Assembly: GCF_014696715.1 (NCBI RefSeq)
Contig: NZ_JACJQO010000002.1
Location: 62,001 to 126,000, forward strand
Origin: Pseudanabaena sp. FACHB-2040
GTDB lineage: Bacteria > Cyanobacteriota > Cyanobacteriia > Phormidesmidales > Phormidesmidaceae
Reading direction: 5' to 3'
Length of the DNA stretch: 64,000 bases
The position numbers were made by a program, and so were the translations under genes. Below the pieces are notes generated by a model that saw nothing but the letters and a program-made list of their open reading frames with translations, had not been told where the DNA came from and did no database searches. Of this stretch, positions 27,352 through 35,877 are shown piece after piece (the first letter of the stretch is position 1; the number at the start of each line of letters is the position of its first letter).

Positions 27352-27912
27352 CTAGTCAAGATTGAAAGTTTTCTTAAGCACCTGCCACTCTTTTTTGCCG
27401 TAATTGAAGGCAATGTATTCCTGAATTTTAGATAGCTGTCCTTTAAGGGTATCAATACGCTTCTCTAATTCAGAAATTTTGGTCTCTGCTTCCGTAGTTG
27501 TCTCTTCACTGATCCCGGTTATGTCTGTGACAGCATTTCGCAGTTCTTGAACAGTTTCGTTGTAGTCCTGCTTATGCACCAGGTCTTTCTCCAAAAGGAC
27601 TTGCTTGCGATCGCTTCCTGATTTAGAAAGCACATTGAGCAACCATTTGCCAGCGTTCAAAATTTCTGAGTGCTGGGGATTTAGGAAAGCTTTTAGTTTT
27701 TCGTTGGCCTCTTGGGTCTTGAGGCCCTGCTTGTAACGGTTGAAGTTATTAGCATCTTTGACCAATGCTAAAATCTCTAGATGCTGTGCGGCTTTAACGA
27801 TCTGCTCATCCTTCATTTTTTCCTTCAATGCATACTGGGCTACCCCCGATGCACTACTAATATCCTTGATGAGCCGATCACGCTCTTTTTTGGTAAGCTC
27901 CACAGTTTTCAT
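27352..27912 (-). CDS. Unknown coiled-coil protein, first gene of HNH operon
   Basis: A 186-aa Lys/Glu-rich helical protein. Residues 1-90 form several helices with no recognised motif; residues about 118-165 have heptad spacing (ETKISELEKRIDTLKGQLSK) and should form a coiled coil, followed by a short aromatic tail. It is the promoter-proximal gene of the operon with the 114-aa protein and the HNH nuclease. The region looks AT-richer than the housekeeping genes around it, consistent with acquisition. The function is unknown. Confidence 0.7.
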   Translation of the reverse strand: MKTVELTKKERDRLIKDISSASGVAQYALKEKMKDEQIVKAAQHLEILALVKDANNFNRYKQGLKTQEANEKLKAFLNPQHSEILNAGKWLLNVLSKSGSDRKQVLLEKDLVHKQDYNETVQELRNAVTDITGISEETTTEAETKISELEKRIDTLKGQLSKIQEYIAFNYGKKEWQVLKKTFNLD

Positions 27913-28219
27913 TTGGAATCCTGAGCAGTTGCTTCTTTGCTAGCCAGTATTTCTAATATACTGATTCTCTCAGTGACACTCCGCCGAATTCATAAGCTGG
28001 CTACTTCGTGGGGTCAAATCTTCATAATTAGGAAGCAGTTGCTTATAGACTTCATCTGAATCTATAGACACTCCTATAGTGACAAATGGTCTAGGTTGGT
28101 CATTGGACCGTCGAAATTCTCTTTACTCAAGCCTTTCAGCCACTCTTTGGCTGATTCTACAACCACTGCTTTCGCGCTCAGACTGAAGGGTGGGAACACA
28201 GAATATGAGGAACAAACCG
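27913..28219. other. Intergenic region between HNH operon and arr
   Basis: Holds the upstream region of two divergent units. On the minus strand a 40-codon open run ending at about 28074 (with VVVESAKEWLKGLSKENFDG) may be the tail of a lost gene, but nothing confirms it. The RBS GAGGAAC of arr lies at the right edge. Confidence 0.45.
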
Positions 28220-28636
28220 ATGCAAGCCACCAACGACCTGAATTTGCAACAGTTTTACCATGGTACGAAAGCCGACCTGAAACCAGGGGACCTGATCGTG
28301 CCAGGCTATAACTCTAACTACGGCAAGAGGAAAAAGGCAGCCTACGTCTATCTGACTGCCACCTTGGATGCGGCCACTTGGGGGGCCGAGCTGGCCCTTG
28401 GGGAAGGATCCGGCAGAATCTACATCGTGGAGCCGACCGGCCCAATTGCAGATGATCCCAATCTGACGGATAAGAAATACCCGGGTAATCCGACGAAGTC
28501 ATATCGCTCTCAGGATCCGCTGCGGGTTGTGGGTGAGGTGATGGATTGGCAGGGGCACTCGCCCCAAGAGATCAAAACCATGAAGGACAACCTTGAGCGA
28601 CTTAGGCAACTTGGTATTGAGGCCATCGAGGACTAA
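28220..28636 (+). CDS. arr: NAD+-rifampin ADP-ribosyltransferase
   Basis: Transfers ADP-ribose from NAD+ to rifamycins, inactivating them. The Arr family is very recognisable: FYHGTKADLKPGDLI at the N-terminus, the YGKRKKAAYVYLTATLDAAT strand region, RIYIVEPTGPI, DDPNLTDKKYPGNPTKSYRS, and a final RVVGEVMDW. ATG 28220 is preferred (GAGGA eight bases upstream); ATG 28205 and GTG 28190 are alternatives. At 138 aa it is full length. Arr genes are often mobile and may act on host targets too, so the biological role here may not be antibiotic resistance. Confidence 0.93.
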   Translation: MQATNDLNLQQFYHGTKADLKPGDLIVPGYNSNYGKRKKAAYVYLTATLDAATWGAELALGEGSGRIYIVEPTGPIADDPNLTDKKYPGNPTKSYRSQDPLRVVGEVMDWQGHSPQEIKTMKDNLERLRQLGIEAIED

Positions 28637-28915
28637 GCCCGACTCTCATTCACCAACGCCCCTGCACCTGACCGCATTAAAGTTGTCTATTAGAATCGAG
28701 ACATTAACAGTGGGTGATGAGCATCATTAGCCAATAGAGGCATTACTGTGGGGCAGTCATGTGCGTACCCACCATTCCCACCAATGATCCAGGAGTACCT
28801 ACACGGGTACTACAGCACCTGAAATCTGCTTTAGACACTGAAAATACCGTCAGCTAGTCCGTAAAATTTCATGACTGAGGAGTAGTTTAAAGCGACGCTC
28901 AGGAAGGAGATACCT

Positions 28916-29443
28916 GTGAAAAAAGTTGCTGTATTTGGCAATGCTGGAGGCGGGAAATCCACGCTCAGCAAGCGTCTGGCAAAAATGACAGGTTTGCCTA
29001 TGGTCGCTTTAGACCTCTTGAAGTACAAACCTGGTGGCGGAGAAGTTCCGTACGAAGACTATAAAGCTGCTCACGATCAACTCCTTCAGCAGGACCAGTG
29101 GATCATCGATGGATATGGATCATTAGACACAGTATGGGAACGGCTGGAGGTTGCAGACACCTTGATCTATGTTGACATGCCAGTTCTCAGGCACTATTGG
29201 TGGGTAACAAAGCGATTCTTGAAAGGCTTTGTAGTTCCACCAGCAAATTGGCCCGAGAACAGTCCGCTCTTAAAGGGTACGCTCAACAGTTATTACACAG
29301 TTTGGCTTTGCCACAAGAAGCTCACGCCAAAGTACCGAGAGTATGTGCATAAAGCTAAGGAGAGAAAGCAGGTTTATTATCTTCAGTCGCCTAAGGATGT
29401 GAAAGAGTTCTACCGAGCTGTCGAACTAGAACTCACAAAATAA
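28916..29443 (+). CDS. Adenylate kinase-like P-loop NTPase
   Basis: Small nucleoside/nucleotide kinase-like protein. Walker A is GNAGGGKST at about residues 8-16; the following pattern DxxxYKPGG and the substrate-lid region QWIIDGYGSLDTVWERLEVAD resemble the topology-modulation (FlaR-type) group of the adenylate kinase family. 175 aa is the usual length. The GTG start is set by a strong AGGAAGGAG nine bases upstream. It stands alone in the accessory island; the substrate is unknown. Confidence 0.82.
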   Translation: MKKVAVFGNAGGGKSTLSKRLAKMTGLPMVALDLLKYKPGGGEVPYEDYKAAHDQLLQQDQWIIDGYGSLDTVWERLEVADTLIYVDMPVLRHYWWVTKRFLKGFVVPPANWPENSPLLKGTLNSYYTVWLCHKKLTPKYREYVHKAKERKQVYYLQSPKDVKEFYRAVELELTK

Positions 29444-29525
29444 GGCAGACTATGAGTAGCCCTACTCGCAGTGAAGTTTGGCTTGCAGAGCTGGGCTATG
29501 CTGCAAAAGTTAGACCCTAGTGAGG

Positions 29526-30557
29526 TTAAGCCATTTGCCACGTCATCTCCTGGCCTGCCCGTAAAGGCACAAGCCCAGATTCCGTAAATGGCACTTCATC
29601 AGGAACACGCCAGGTCGTCTTGGTCAAAGTAATCTGTTCAGTATTACGCGGAAGCTGATAGAAATCTGGCCCATAGAAACTGGCAAAAGCTTCAAGTTTA
29701 TCCAACGCATCAACGCTCTCAAACGCTTCTGCATACAGCTCCAGAGCGTGCAGAGCCGAATAGCAACCCGCGCAGCCACAAGAACTTTCCTTACCATCGC
29801 GGGGATGGGGGGCGCTATCGGTGCCCAGAAAAAACTTAGGATTACCAGAAGTTGCCGCTTGCAAAAGTGCGTGGCGATGCTCCTCCCGTTTCAAGATGGG
29901 CAGACAATAAAAATGCGGGCGAATGCCACCCTGAAACAGGACATTGCGGTTAAACAACAAATGCTGTGGCGTGATCGTTGCAGCGATATTGTTGGCAGAC
30001 AAGACATACTGCACAGCATCTGAAGTCGTAACGTGCTCAAGCACCACACGCAGATTAGGAAATCGCTGCTTGAGGGGGATCAAATGTCGCTCGACAAACA
30101 CCTTCTCGCGATCGAACATATCAACATCTTGATCGGTCACCTCCCCATGCAGCAGTAAAGGCAGGTCTACCTGCTGCATCGCTTCAAAGATGCGATCGCA
30201 CTTCCCAATATCCGTCACCCCCAAGTCTGAATTGGTCGTTGCACCGGCTGGGTAGTACTTTACCGCCTTGATAAACCCGGATGCTTTAGCCGCAATAATT
30301 TCTTCGGGGCTCGTGTTATCAGTGAGATAGAGCGTCATTAGCGGCTCAAACTGTTCGCCAGCCGGAATAGCTGCGAAGATGCGATCGCGATAGGCCGCAG
30401 CATCCGCAACAGTGCGTACCGGAGGCTTCAAATTCGGCATGATAATCGCGCGGGCAAACTGACGCACCGTATGGGGCAGAACCGCTTTCAGCGCCGCACC
30501 GTCGCGCAGATGTAAGTGCCAGTCGTCGGGTCGAGTAATCGTAAGCTTTTGCATCAC
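29526..30557 (-). CDS. pyrC: Dihydroorotase
   Basis: Cyclises N-carbamoyl-aspartate to dihydroorotate in pyrimidine synthesis. Type II dihydroorotase signatures: [10 protein letters not shown] with the first two metal-binding His residues, the carboxylated lysine in KAVKYYPAG near residue 102, LLHGEV and LEHVTT with the other His ligands, and [13 protein letters not shown] with the catalytic Asp. The CGCAGCYS loop is typical. 343 aa is the expected length. Single gene; E1 element lies just upstream of its start. Confidence 0.96.
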   Translation of the reverse strand: MMQKLTITRPDDWHLHLRDGAALKAVLPHTVRQFARAIIMPNLKPPVRTVADAAAYRDRIFAAIPAGEQFEPLMTLYLTDNTSPEEIIAAKASGFIKAVKYYPAGATTNSDLGVTDIGKCDRIFEAMQQVDLPLLLHGEVTDQDVDMFDREKVFVERHLIPLKQRFPNLRVVLEHVTTSDAVQYVLSANNIAATITPQHLLFNRNVLFQGGIRPHFYCLPILKREEHRHALLQAATSGNPKFFLGTDSAPHPRDGKESSCGCAGCYSALHALELYAEAFESVDALDKLEAFASFYGPDFYQLPRNTEQITLTKTTWRVPDEVPFTESGLVPLRAGQEMTWQMA

Positions 30558-30850
30558 TCAATTATAAAACCGCCAGTACTTACCGGATCCGCCGGATAAT
30601 ACCGGGCATAAAGGAGCTTATCTAGCAGATCCGATACTTAATTTGTAGTTAGCCGTCCAGTTACACCTGTAAGTGTTCTCCAGAGCTTGTGTGTGCGCAT
30701 CCGAGAGTGAAGAGTTTCGTTGGCGATGAGCAATTGCCCAAGTTCTTGAGCAAAGTACTTGGGAACCAGTGTAGAGATAGCCAGTCACGGTAGCTATAAG
30801 TCACTGTAGATAGCCAATGAACATTGGCTTCACCAAATGGACTCTGCAAA
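30558..30850. other. Intergenic region with E1 element
   Basis: Divergent spacer between pyrC and the gene at 30851; contains the dispersed element E1 (30576-30653). Nothing else is recognised. Confidence 0.5.
30576..30653. repeat. Dispersed palindromic element E1
   Basis: About 80 bp. A left imperfect palindrome ends GGATAATACC, then GGAGCTTATCTAGCAGATCC, then ACTTAATTTGTAGTTAG. It matches E2 (31538-31620) and E3 (34170-34252) over the whole length. Confidence 0.75.
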
Positions 30851-31435
30851 ATGTTAAGAGTATTAAAAAGAAGCAGCCAGGTAGTAATACTGCTAACTTC
30901 TCTCAGCATAATTCCGGGAATCTGGTATTTTTGGCACATGGATGGTTGGGCACTCACGCCAGAACGAGCCGCTAGACGAGATAGTTATTGTCAAGATGCC
31001 CCCGTTGTAAAAGCGCAACGAACGACACCAACTACCGCAATTGTGGTTTGCCAGGGCTTGCCAGCATCTCTAGATAGAGGACAAGTTCGCGTTGTGCGTT
31101 GGCCTTGGAGAGTCTGGCGAGCATCCCAAGATGGGTCAAACTTCAGCTCTCAATCTCCTCATATCATTTCAACCGAGTTCGTGGAGTATTCACACGCAGG
31201 ACCCACTCAAAGTGTTCATACTTCACTTATCCTTCTTGGTCAAAGCCACTCCACAGAAGTGGCTGCGGTAGAAGCAGTATTGAGTGATGGTAGAACCTTG
31301 AGAAATGAGGTAACCAATGGCTTATTCGTCTTTGATGCGCCGATCCAAGCTGTCGGTGTCAAAGTGGATGAGTTAAAGGTAATCGGGCGAGATAATCAAA
31401 TTCTTCAGCTTATCGAGGTAAAGCCAAATTATTAA
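30851..31435 (+). CDS. Unknown membrane-anchored protein, cassette-like
   Basis: A 194-aa protein with one N-terminal membrane span (about residues 10-28, VILLTSLSIIPGIWYF) and a beta-rich outer domain with two cysteines. No family is recognised. ATG 30851 is chosen over an upstream TTG. Sixteen bp after its stop lies the left half of an attC-like site (31452), and element E1 lies upstream, so it has the layout of an integron cassette gene. Function is unknown. Confidence 0.65.
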   Translation: MLRVLKRSSQVVILLTSLSIIPGIWYFWHMDGWALTPERAARRDSYCQDAPVVKAQRTTPTTAIVVCQGLPASLDRGQVRVVRWPWRVWRASQDGSNFSSQSPHIISTEFVEYSHAGPTQSVHTSLILLGQSHSTEVAAVEAVLSDGRTLRNEVTNGLFVFDAPIQAVGVKVDELKVIGRDNQILQLIEVKPNY

Positions 31436-31451
31436 GCGTAAAAGAGCAATA

Positions 31452-31530
31452 GGCTAACACGGCGCAGCAGCAGACGGTTTAAAGATCCTGAAATGAGATG
31501 CCAAGTTATCTGCCGCCATTTAACTTCCTA
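31452..31530 (+). other. Decayed attC-like site (attC3)
   Basis: Starts GGCTAACAC and contains GCAGCAGACGG and GATGCCAAGTTATCTGCCGCC, closely matching attC4 at 39615. The right-hand GTT core is lost, and element E2 begins 8 bp beyond. Confidence 0.6.
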
Positions 31531-31537
31531 AAGTTTG

Positions 31538-31620
31538 GGTATTATCTATCAGATCTGCTAGATAATATCGAGCGTGGAGGAGCTTAATTAGCAGATCTAA
31601 TAACTAATTTATAGTTAGAG
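31538..31620. repeat. Dispersed palindromic element E2
   Basis: Left palindrome has perfect 9-bp arms TATTATCTA (31540-31548) and TAGATAATA (31559-31567). Then GGAGGAGCTTAATTAGCAGA and a tail ending TAGTTAG. It lies between the decayed attC3 and the high-GC gene at 31651. Confidence 0.75.
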
Positions 31621-31650
31621 CCCACTACACTTGTCAGCTTGGAAACAGTG

Positions 31651-32118
31651 ATGCACATCGACCACTATCTCGGTACATGGGAGCTCGTGCCCGAACTGTC
31701 GTTGTATGAGACTGGCACGCCGCCAGCGTGTGGTCGGTATACGATTGCCGAGTCAGCGCCTGGTGTGCTCACGCTGCACGTGCGCTGGCAGACCGAACCC
31801 GATGGCCCGGTGCACGAGGTCGCCTTTGGCGGACAGGCGGACGGAACACCCCACGTGCTCCCCGCATTGCCGGATGCTCCCGCCCACGGGCCCGACGCGC
31901 ACACGCTGACGCGGGTCGATGCGCACACACTCGACAGCGCCGCGCTAGCGCATGGTGTAGTGATCGCGTCGGCGCGCCGGGTCGCCTCCAAGGACGGGGC
32001 GTTGCTGGCGGTTGTGCAGGAGCAAACGGACGTCACCGGACGCCGGACGCGTAACTTTCAGGTCTATCGCCGCATAGCGTCCGGATCCGCCGCAGCAATC
32101 AGTGGGCAGATGCTATAA
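31651..32118 (+). CDS. Lipocalin-like protein, GC-rich, probably acquired
   Basis: A 155-aa protein that starts HYLGTWELVPELSLYETG and continues with PPACGRYTI, the opening strand pair of lipocalin-like beta-barrel proteins. Base use is strikingly GC-rich (third positions nearly all G or C) compared with both neighbours, pointing to transfer from a high-GC organism. ATG 31651 is preferred to TTG 31639. It lies between element E2 and an aldo/keto reductase on the same strand. The ligand is unknown. Confidence 0.65.
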   Translation: MHIDHYLGTWELVPELSLYETGTPPACGRYTIAESAPGVLTLHVRWQTEPDGPVHEVAFGGQADGTPHVLPALPDAPAHGPDAHTLTRVDAHTLDSAALAHGVVIASARRVASKDGALLAVVQEQTDVTGRRTRNFQVYRRIASGSAAAISGQML

Positions 32119-32177
32119 CCGCCAGTAGGATGGGGACGGATTGACCTGTTCATCGCTCCCCCTAGCTCTAAACGCTG

Positions 32178-33152
32178 ATGCACACCTACACGCTGCCGGG
32201 CACTGATTTGAGCGTTTCGCGAGTTGCCTATGGCTGCATGAATATTGGCGGAACTTGGGATGATACACCGCCTTCTACAAACGTACAGGAAAGAGCATCT
32301 CGGGCCATTAAGGCAGCTCTGGAAACAGGCATCACCCTGTTTGACCATGCAGATATCTACACACGGGGCAAGTCAGAGCAGGTGTTTGGTAACGTGCTCA
32401 AAGCCTCGCCAGGTTTGCGTGAGCAAATTGTGCTTCAGTCAAAGTGCGGTATTCGTTTTGCGGGAGATCCTCAGACTAGCGACCCCCAGCGCTACGACTT
32501 TAGCTATGAGCACATCGTTGCGTCGGTAGAGGGCAGTTTGCAAAGACTGCAAACCGACTACCTCGATATTCTGCTGCTGCATCGCCCTGATCCCTTAGTA
32601 GAACCCGAGGAAGTCGCGCGAGCATTTGATGCGTTGCAGACAGCAGGCAAGGTGCGCCACTTCGGCGTCAGTAATCATACAGCGGGGCAGATTGAGCTAT
32701 TGCAAAAGAGTGTGGAGCAGCCGCTACTGATCAATCAGGTAGAGCTAAGCCTGCTGCACTCGTATTTGATTGATGAGGGCATTGTTGCAAACGTGTCTGG
32801 CGTTAGCTCGGCCTTGGCAACTGGAACGCTCGACTACTGCCGCAACCACAATATCTTGATCCAGGCTTGGGCACCGCTGGCAGGTGGCAAGCTTTTCGAG
32901 CCCGACGCAGAGGCAGATCCGGCATTAGGTAAAACGGCTCAGCTAGTGGGTCAATTGGCTGAGGCAAAGCAGACAAGTCGTGAGGCTATTGTTCTCGCTT
33001 GGCTGTTGCGCCATCCTGCGGGCATTCAACCTGTCGTGGGGACAACTCAACCAGAACGGATTGCAGCGTGTGCTTTAGCCGATGAAATCGCTTTGACACG
33101 GGAAGAATGGTACTCATTGTTTACAGCCGCTAGGGGTAGGCGGGTTCCTTAA
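32178..33152 (+). CDS. Aldo/keto reductase
   Basis: NADPH-dependent carbonyl reductase with a TIM-barrel fold, similar to the YdhF group. The catalytic tetrad is visible: Asp and Tyr in LFDHADIYTRG, Lys in LQSKCGI, His in LLLHRPD. NQVELSLLH and the C-terminal cofactor region IQPVVGTTQPERI are normal. 324 aa is full length. The upstream lipocalin-like gene ends 59 bp before and may be co-transcribed, though base use differs sharply. The substrate is unknown. Confidence 0.92.
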   Translation: MHTYTLPGTDLSVSRVAYGCMNIGGTWDDTPPSTNVQERASRAIKAALETGITLFDHADIYTRGKSEQVFGNVLKASPGLREQIVLQSKCGIRFAGDPQTSDPQRYDFSYEHIVASVEGSLQRLQTDYLDILLLHRPDPLVEPEEVARAFDALQTAGKVRHFGVSNHTAGQIELLQKSVEQPLLINQVELSLLHSYLIDEGIVANVSGVSSALATGTLDYCRNHNILIQAWAPLAGGKLFEPDAEADPALGKTAQLVGQLAEAKQTSREAIVLAWLLRHPAGIQPVVGTTQPERIAACALADEIALTREEWYSLFTAARGRRVP

Positions 33153-33247
33153 ATGAGGGAGGAGAGAGAAGGGAGGTGCGATCGCTCCATAAAAGGCGGG
33201 CGCGATGACCCCAAGGCAAGCCTTTGACCATCGCACCCGTTACCCTC

Positions 33248-33484
33248 CTAGGTGTCAGGCCTTCCGAGCCTGCGGCTCATGACGCTGATGTACTCGCCGC
33301 TTCGACCTGTCGCAATGGGTTTGATCCAGGCGGTTCTGTCGCAGTAGCCCAGCACCTCCATCCGGTTGATTGCCCCCACGACAGCAGAATAGTCGCCCAG
33401 CAAGATATGGCAGAGCTGATCGGGCCGATACGAGGGTAAACGAAACTGCGAGGAGCTGTGCTCCCCTTCGGGTGATTGAAACAT
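33248..33484 (-). CDS. Small conserved protein, intact paralogue
   Basis: A 78-aa protein of unknown function: MFQSPEGEHSSSQF leader, then YRPDQLCHILLGDYSAVVGA, INRMEVLGYCDR and TGRSGEYISVMSRR. The frame is open upstream, but ATG at 33482-33484 gives a start that matches the conserved block. A decayed copy exists at 6632-6838, with shared upstream DNA including a hairpin. Single hydrophobic helix and two cysteines are the only other features. No partner gene. Confidence 0.65.
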   Translation of the reverse strand: MFQSPEGEHSSSQFRLPSYRPDQLCHILLGDYSAVVGAINRMEVLGYCDRTAWIKPIATGRSGEYISVMSRRLGRPDT

Positions 33485-33615
33485 ACGGGTCTCTCCGCTT
33501 TCTAAAGAAAACGGGGAACTATCTAGCGCTCCCAAGTGAAGGTAAAACAGAGTGCTAGAACCTAGAATGATTCCAGGTCTTCGCCAGCTTACCCAGTCTA
33601 AGTTGGGATGACTCA

Positions 33616-33649
33616 GGGGATTTGAGAAGCGCCAACTTCTCTCTTCCCC
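33616..33649. other. Conserved hairpin upstream of small-gene copy 2
   Basis: GAGAAG (33624-33629), loop CGCCAA, CTTCTC (33636-33641), with outer GGGG/CCCC pairing. Sequence and spacing match the hairpin at 6866-6899. Confidence 0.6.
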
Positions 33650-34169
33650 GCCCAGAATCATTCCCCGCACCACTGACAATACTAAATGCAGCCCAAGAGT
33701 TCAACCGTACAGGGTTAACTCTTGTCGGGTTTCCTGCCCCACGCTCACCTCGATTGAGCACATGTGTAAAACAGAAGCATCGCATTGAACGCTGCGGTCT
33801 GCGTTGAAGGCGCTATGTTGCGTTGAATCGCCAATGGGAGAAGATACGCTCTGATTTCATCAGTACCCGTCTCCTTAAGTGATGCTTTTCATAAAACAGA
33901 ATGTAATCTCAAATGCAGCGAACATAAGATTTTTCCGTCTTATGACTGCAATGATTCAGACGAATAACTGCTCTTACTTAATCAAACAAGCATAGTAGCT
34001 GAGATGGTGACATCAATAGATGCTAGATAACTCCTCAATTAGAGGGATTATCCGTCACTTCTGCTGGATAATCCCCCCAATTCTTAGGATTAACTATTAA
34101 ATCTGCTGGATAACATCCTAGATCCGCGGCATTATCCATCAGTTATTCTGTTTAATTTCTTAAGATCTG

Positions 34170-34252
34170 GGTATTATCCCGTAGACCCGACAGATAATAC
34201 CTTGGATAGGGGGCTTAGCAAGCGGATTTGACACTTAATATCTAGTTAGACC
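34170..34252. repeat. Dispersed palindromic element E3
   Basis: Perfect arms GGTATTATC (34170-34178) and GATAATACC (34193-34201), then GGGGGCTTAGCAAGCGGATT, then ACTTAATATCTAGTTAGACC. It ends about 170 bp before the serine hydrolase gene. Its last bases GTTAGAC match the integron R' consensus GTTRRRY, perhaps by chance. Confidence 0.7.
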
Positions 34253-34421
34253 TCTGACTTGTCGGTGAGGCGGTCGTTTGAAGATATTCTGTTTGTATTC
34301 AAGATCAAAGTATTTTTAAAATTATCTGTGGAGCGATCGCAGTCCTATGAAGTTAACTATTTCGAGCAAATGCATTAGGTTCTTCAACACTTTTATGGAA
34401 AGACAGGGAGAAGAATAAGCC

Positions 34422-35735
34422 ATGTCAACTGCAAGCAAGATGGCAGAATATCTTCAAGCCTATCTGGAAACAGGTTTCTTTATGGGGTCTGCCTTGGTTG
34501 CTTGTGCAGGCGAAGTGATATTTCATCAAAGTTACGGTATGGCAAACCTTGAGCATGGGGTCTTAAACACTTCTCAAACTAAGTTCCGTATCGCTTCGCT
34601 CACAAAGCCGTTTACAGCAGCGGCAGTTCTAAAACTTCAGGAACAAGGGTTGCTCGATGTGCGGCACTCCATTTCAGCCTATGTACCTAATTATCCAAAC
34701 GGTGAGCAAATTACTATTCATCACCTGTTGACTAACACCGCAGGCATTCCCAACTTTACGAGCTTTCCTGATGCCGAAAAGAAGCAACCTCTTAAGGTTA
34801 CACTCGACGAATTGATCTCTTGGTTCAGCGATAAACCTTTACATTTTGTGCCCGGAGAGCGCTACCGACCGACCAATTCTGGTTACGTGCTTCTAGCAAA
34901 AATTATCGAGGTTGCTTCTGGTCAATCCTATGCAGATTACTTACGACAACACATTCTTGAGCCTGCAAATATGCTGAATTCAGGCTATGACCAGCAAGAA
35001 TTGGTTTTGCCACACCGAGCATCAGGCTACCTCCTAACTGAAGCAGGATATCGAAATCCGCCTTTTTGGGATATGTCACAGCCCTCTGGAGCCGGAGGAA
35101 TGTACTCAACTACTGAAGATCTTTATAAGTGGGATCAAGCTCTCTATACCGATGCGGTGCTGAATGAACACTCTAGAAATATTATGTTTTCCCCACTCGT
35201 TCGCGTAGGTTCAAGTGAACCGAAAGAATACTGCGGCTATGGCTGGAGCATTGATACTCACTATGGACGCGATCGCCAGATGTGGTATGGAGCCATTCAT
35301 GGTTTTCGTGCAATCTTGTCCCGCTACCCCAGCGAAAAAGCAGTTGTAATTGCATTGAGCAATGTTGGCGATGTTTCGATCGAGAGGATCGAGAATGATT
35401 TAGCTGCGATTTTGTTCAACGAACCGTACAGAATGCCAACTCCACCACAAGCAATCAACCTTGATTCTGCTGTCTATGAAGCTTATGTGGGAGAGTATAG
35501 TGGAGCTTACGAATTTGCTCCAAAGTACAACTTAATCATCACGACCGAATCTAAGCGTATCTTTATGAACTTTACTGGAGAAGACCGCATGGAGATTTTT
35601 CCAGCGTCCTCGACTCAGTTTTTTCTCAAAGTGTTAGATCTCCAACTCACTTTTAAGGTGGATGAAACAGGCAAGGCATCAAATGTAATAATTCATCAGA
35701 ATGGGCGAGATTCTGTGGCAACTAGAATGAATTAG
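34422..35735 (+). CDS. Serine hydrolase of the beta-lactamase/PBP family
   Basis: Predicted active-site-serine hydrolase (class C beta-lactamase or D-aminopeptidase-like fold). The SxxK motif is SLTK in RIASLTKPFTAAAV; the second motif region is YRPTNSGYVLL; the third is IHGFRAIL. About 100 C-terminal residues form an extra beta domain, as in many esterase-like members. No signal peptide is obvious. The RBS is GGGAGAAG. An attC-like site starts 19 bp after the stop codon, so the gene is probably a cassette. The substrate is unknown; beta-lactam resistance should not be assumed. Confidence 0.88.
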   Translation: MSTASKMAEYLQAYLETGFFMGSALVACAGEVIFHQSYGMANLEHGVLNTSQTKFRIASLTKPFTAAAVLKLQEQGLLDVRHSISAYVPNYPNGEQITIHHLLTNTAGIPNFTSFPDAEKKQPLKVTLDELISWFSDKPLHFVPGERYRPTNSGYVLLAKIIEVASGQSYADYLRQHILEPANMLNSGYDQQELVLPHRASGYLLTEAGYRNPPFWDMSQPSGAGGMYSTTEDLYKWDQALYTDAVLNEHSRNIMFSPLVRVGSSEPKEYCGYGWSIDTHYGRDRQMWYGAIHGFRAILSRYPSEKAVVIALSNVGDVSIERIENDLAAILFNEPYRMPTPPQAINLDSAVYEAYVGEYSGAYEFAPKYNLIITTESKRIFMNFTGEDRMEIFPASSTQFFLKVLDLQLTFKVDETGKASNVIIHQNGRDSVATRMN

Positions 35736-35754
35736 AAACTCATCTAGCGGCGAG

Positions 35755-35840
35755 GTCTAACAATCGCGTTGCAGCGGACAGTTGAACATTCCTTTCTATC
35801 GTTCAGGTCGATCTGCTGCCGCTGAAAACGGTCGTTAGGC
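35755..35840 (+). other. attC-like recombination site (attC1)
   Basis: R'' is GTCTAAC (35755-35761), a full match to RYYYAAC; R' is GTTAGGC (35834-35840), a full match to GTTRRRY; the two are complementary except for one pair. Inner arms GTTGCAGCGGAC and CTGCCGCTGAAAAC pair with an unpaired G, and a further TTGAAC/GTTCAG stem lies in the centre. 86 bp, a usual attC length. Confidence 0.82.
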
Positions 35841-35877
35841 AGAAAGTTTCTCTCTAATTACGAGTTAGCCCAATACT

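Larger units (their letters stand above)
33485..34421. other. Gene-poor region with hairpin module and E-type palindromes
   Basis: Contains the conserved hairpin (33616-33649), module homology to about 33710, a 9-bp-arm palindrome GGATTATCC/GGATAATCC (34045-34074), related CTGCTGGATAAC motifs, and element E3 (34170-34252). No coding frame stands out. Confidence 0.55.

Noticed and set aside
28759-28857. 32-codon frame (MCVPTIPTNDPGVPTRVLQH...) before the kinase gene
   Set aside because: Too short, no RBS, and no family likeness; could be chance.
34422-35735. Beta-lactamase resistance gene
   Set aside because: SxxK is present, but the family contains many esterases and peptidases and the second motif is not a typical YSN; resistance cannot be claimed.
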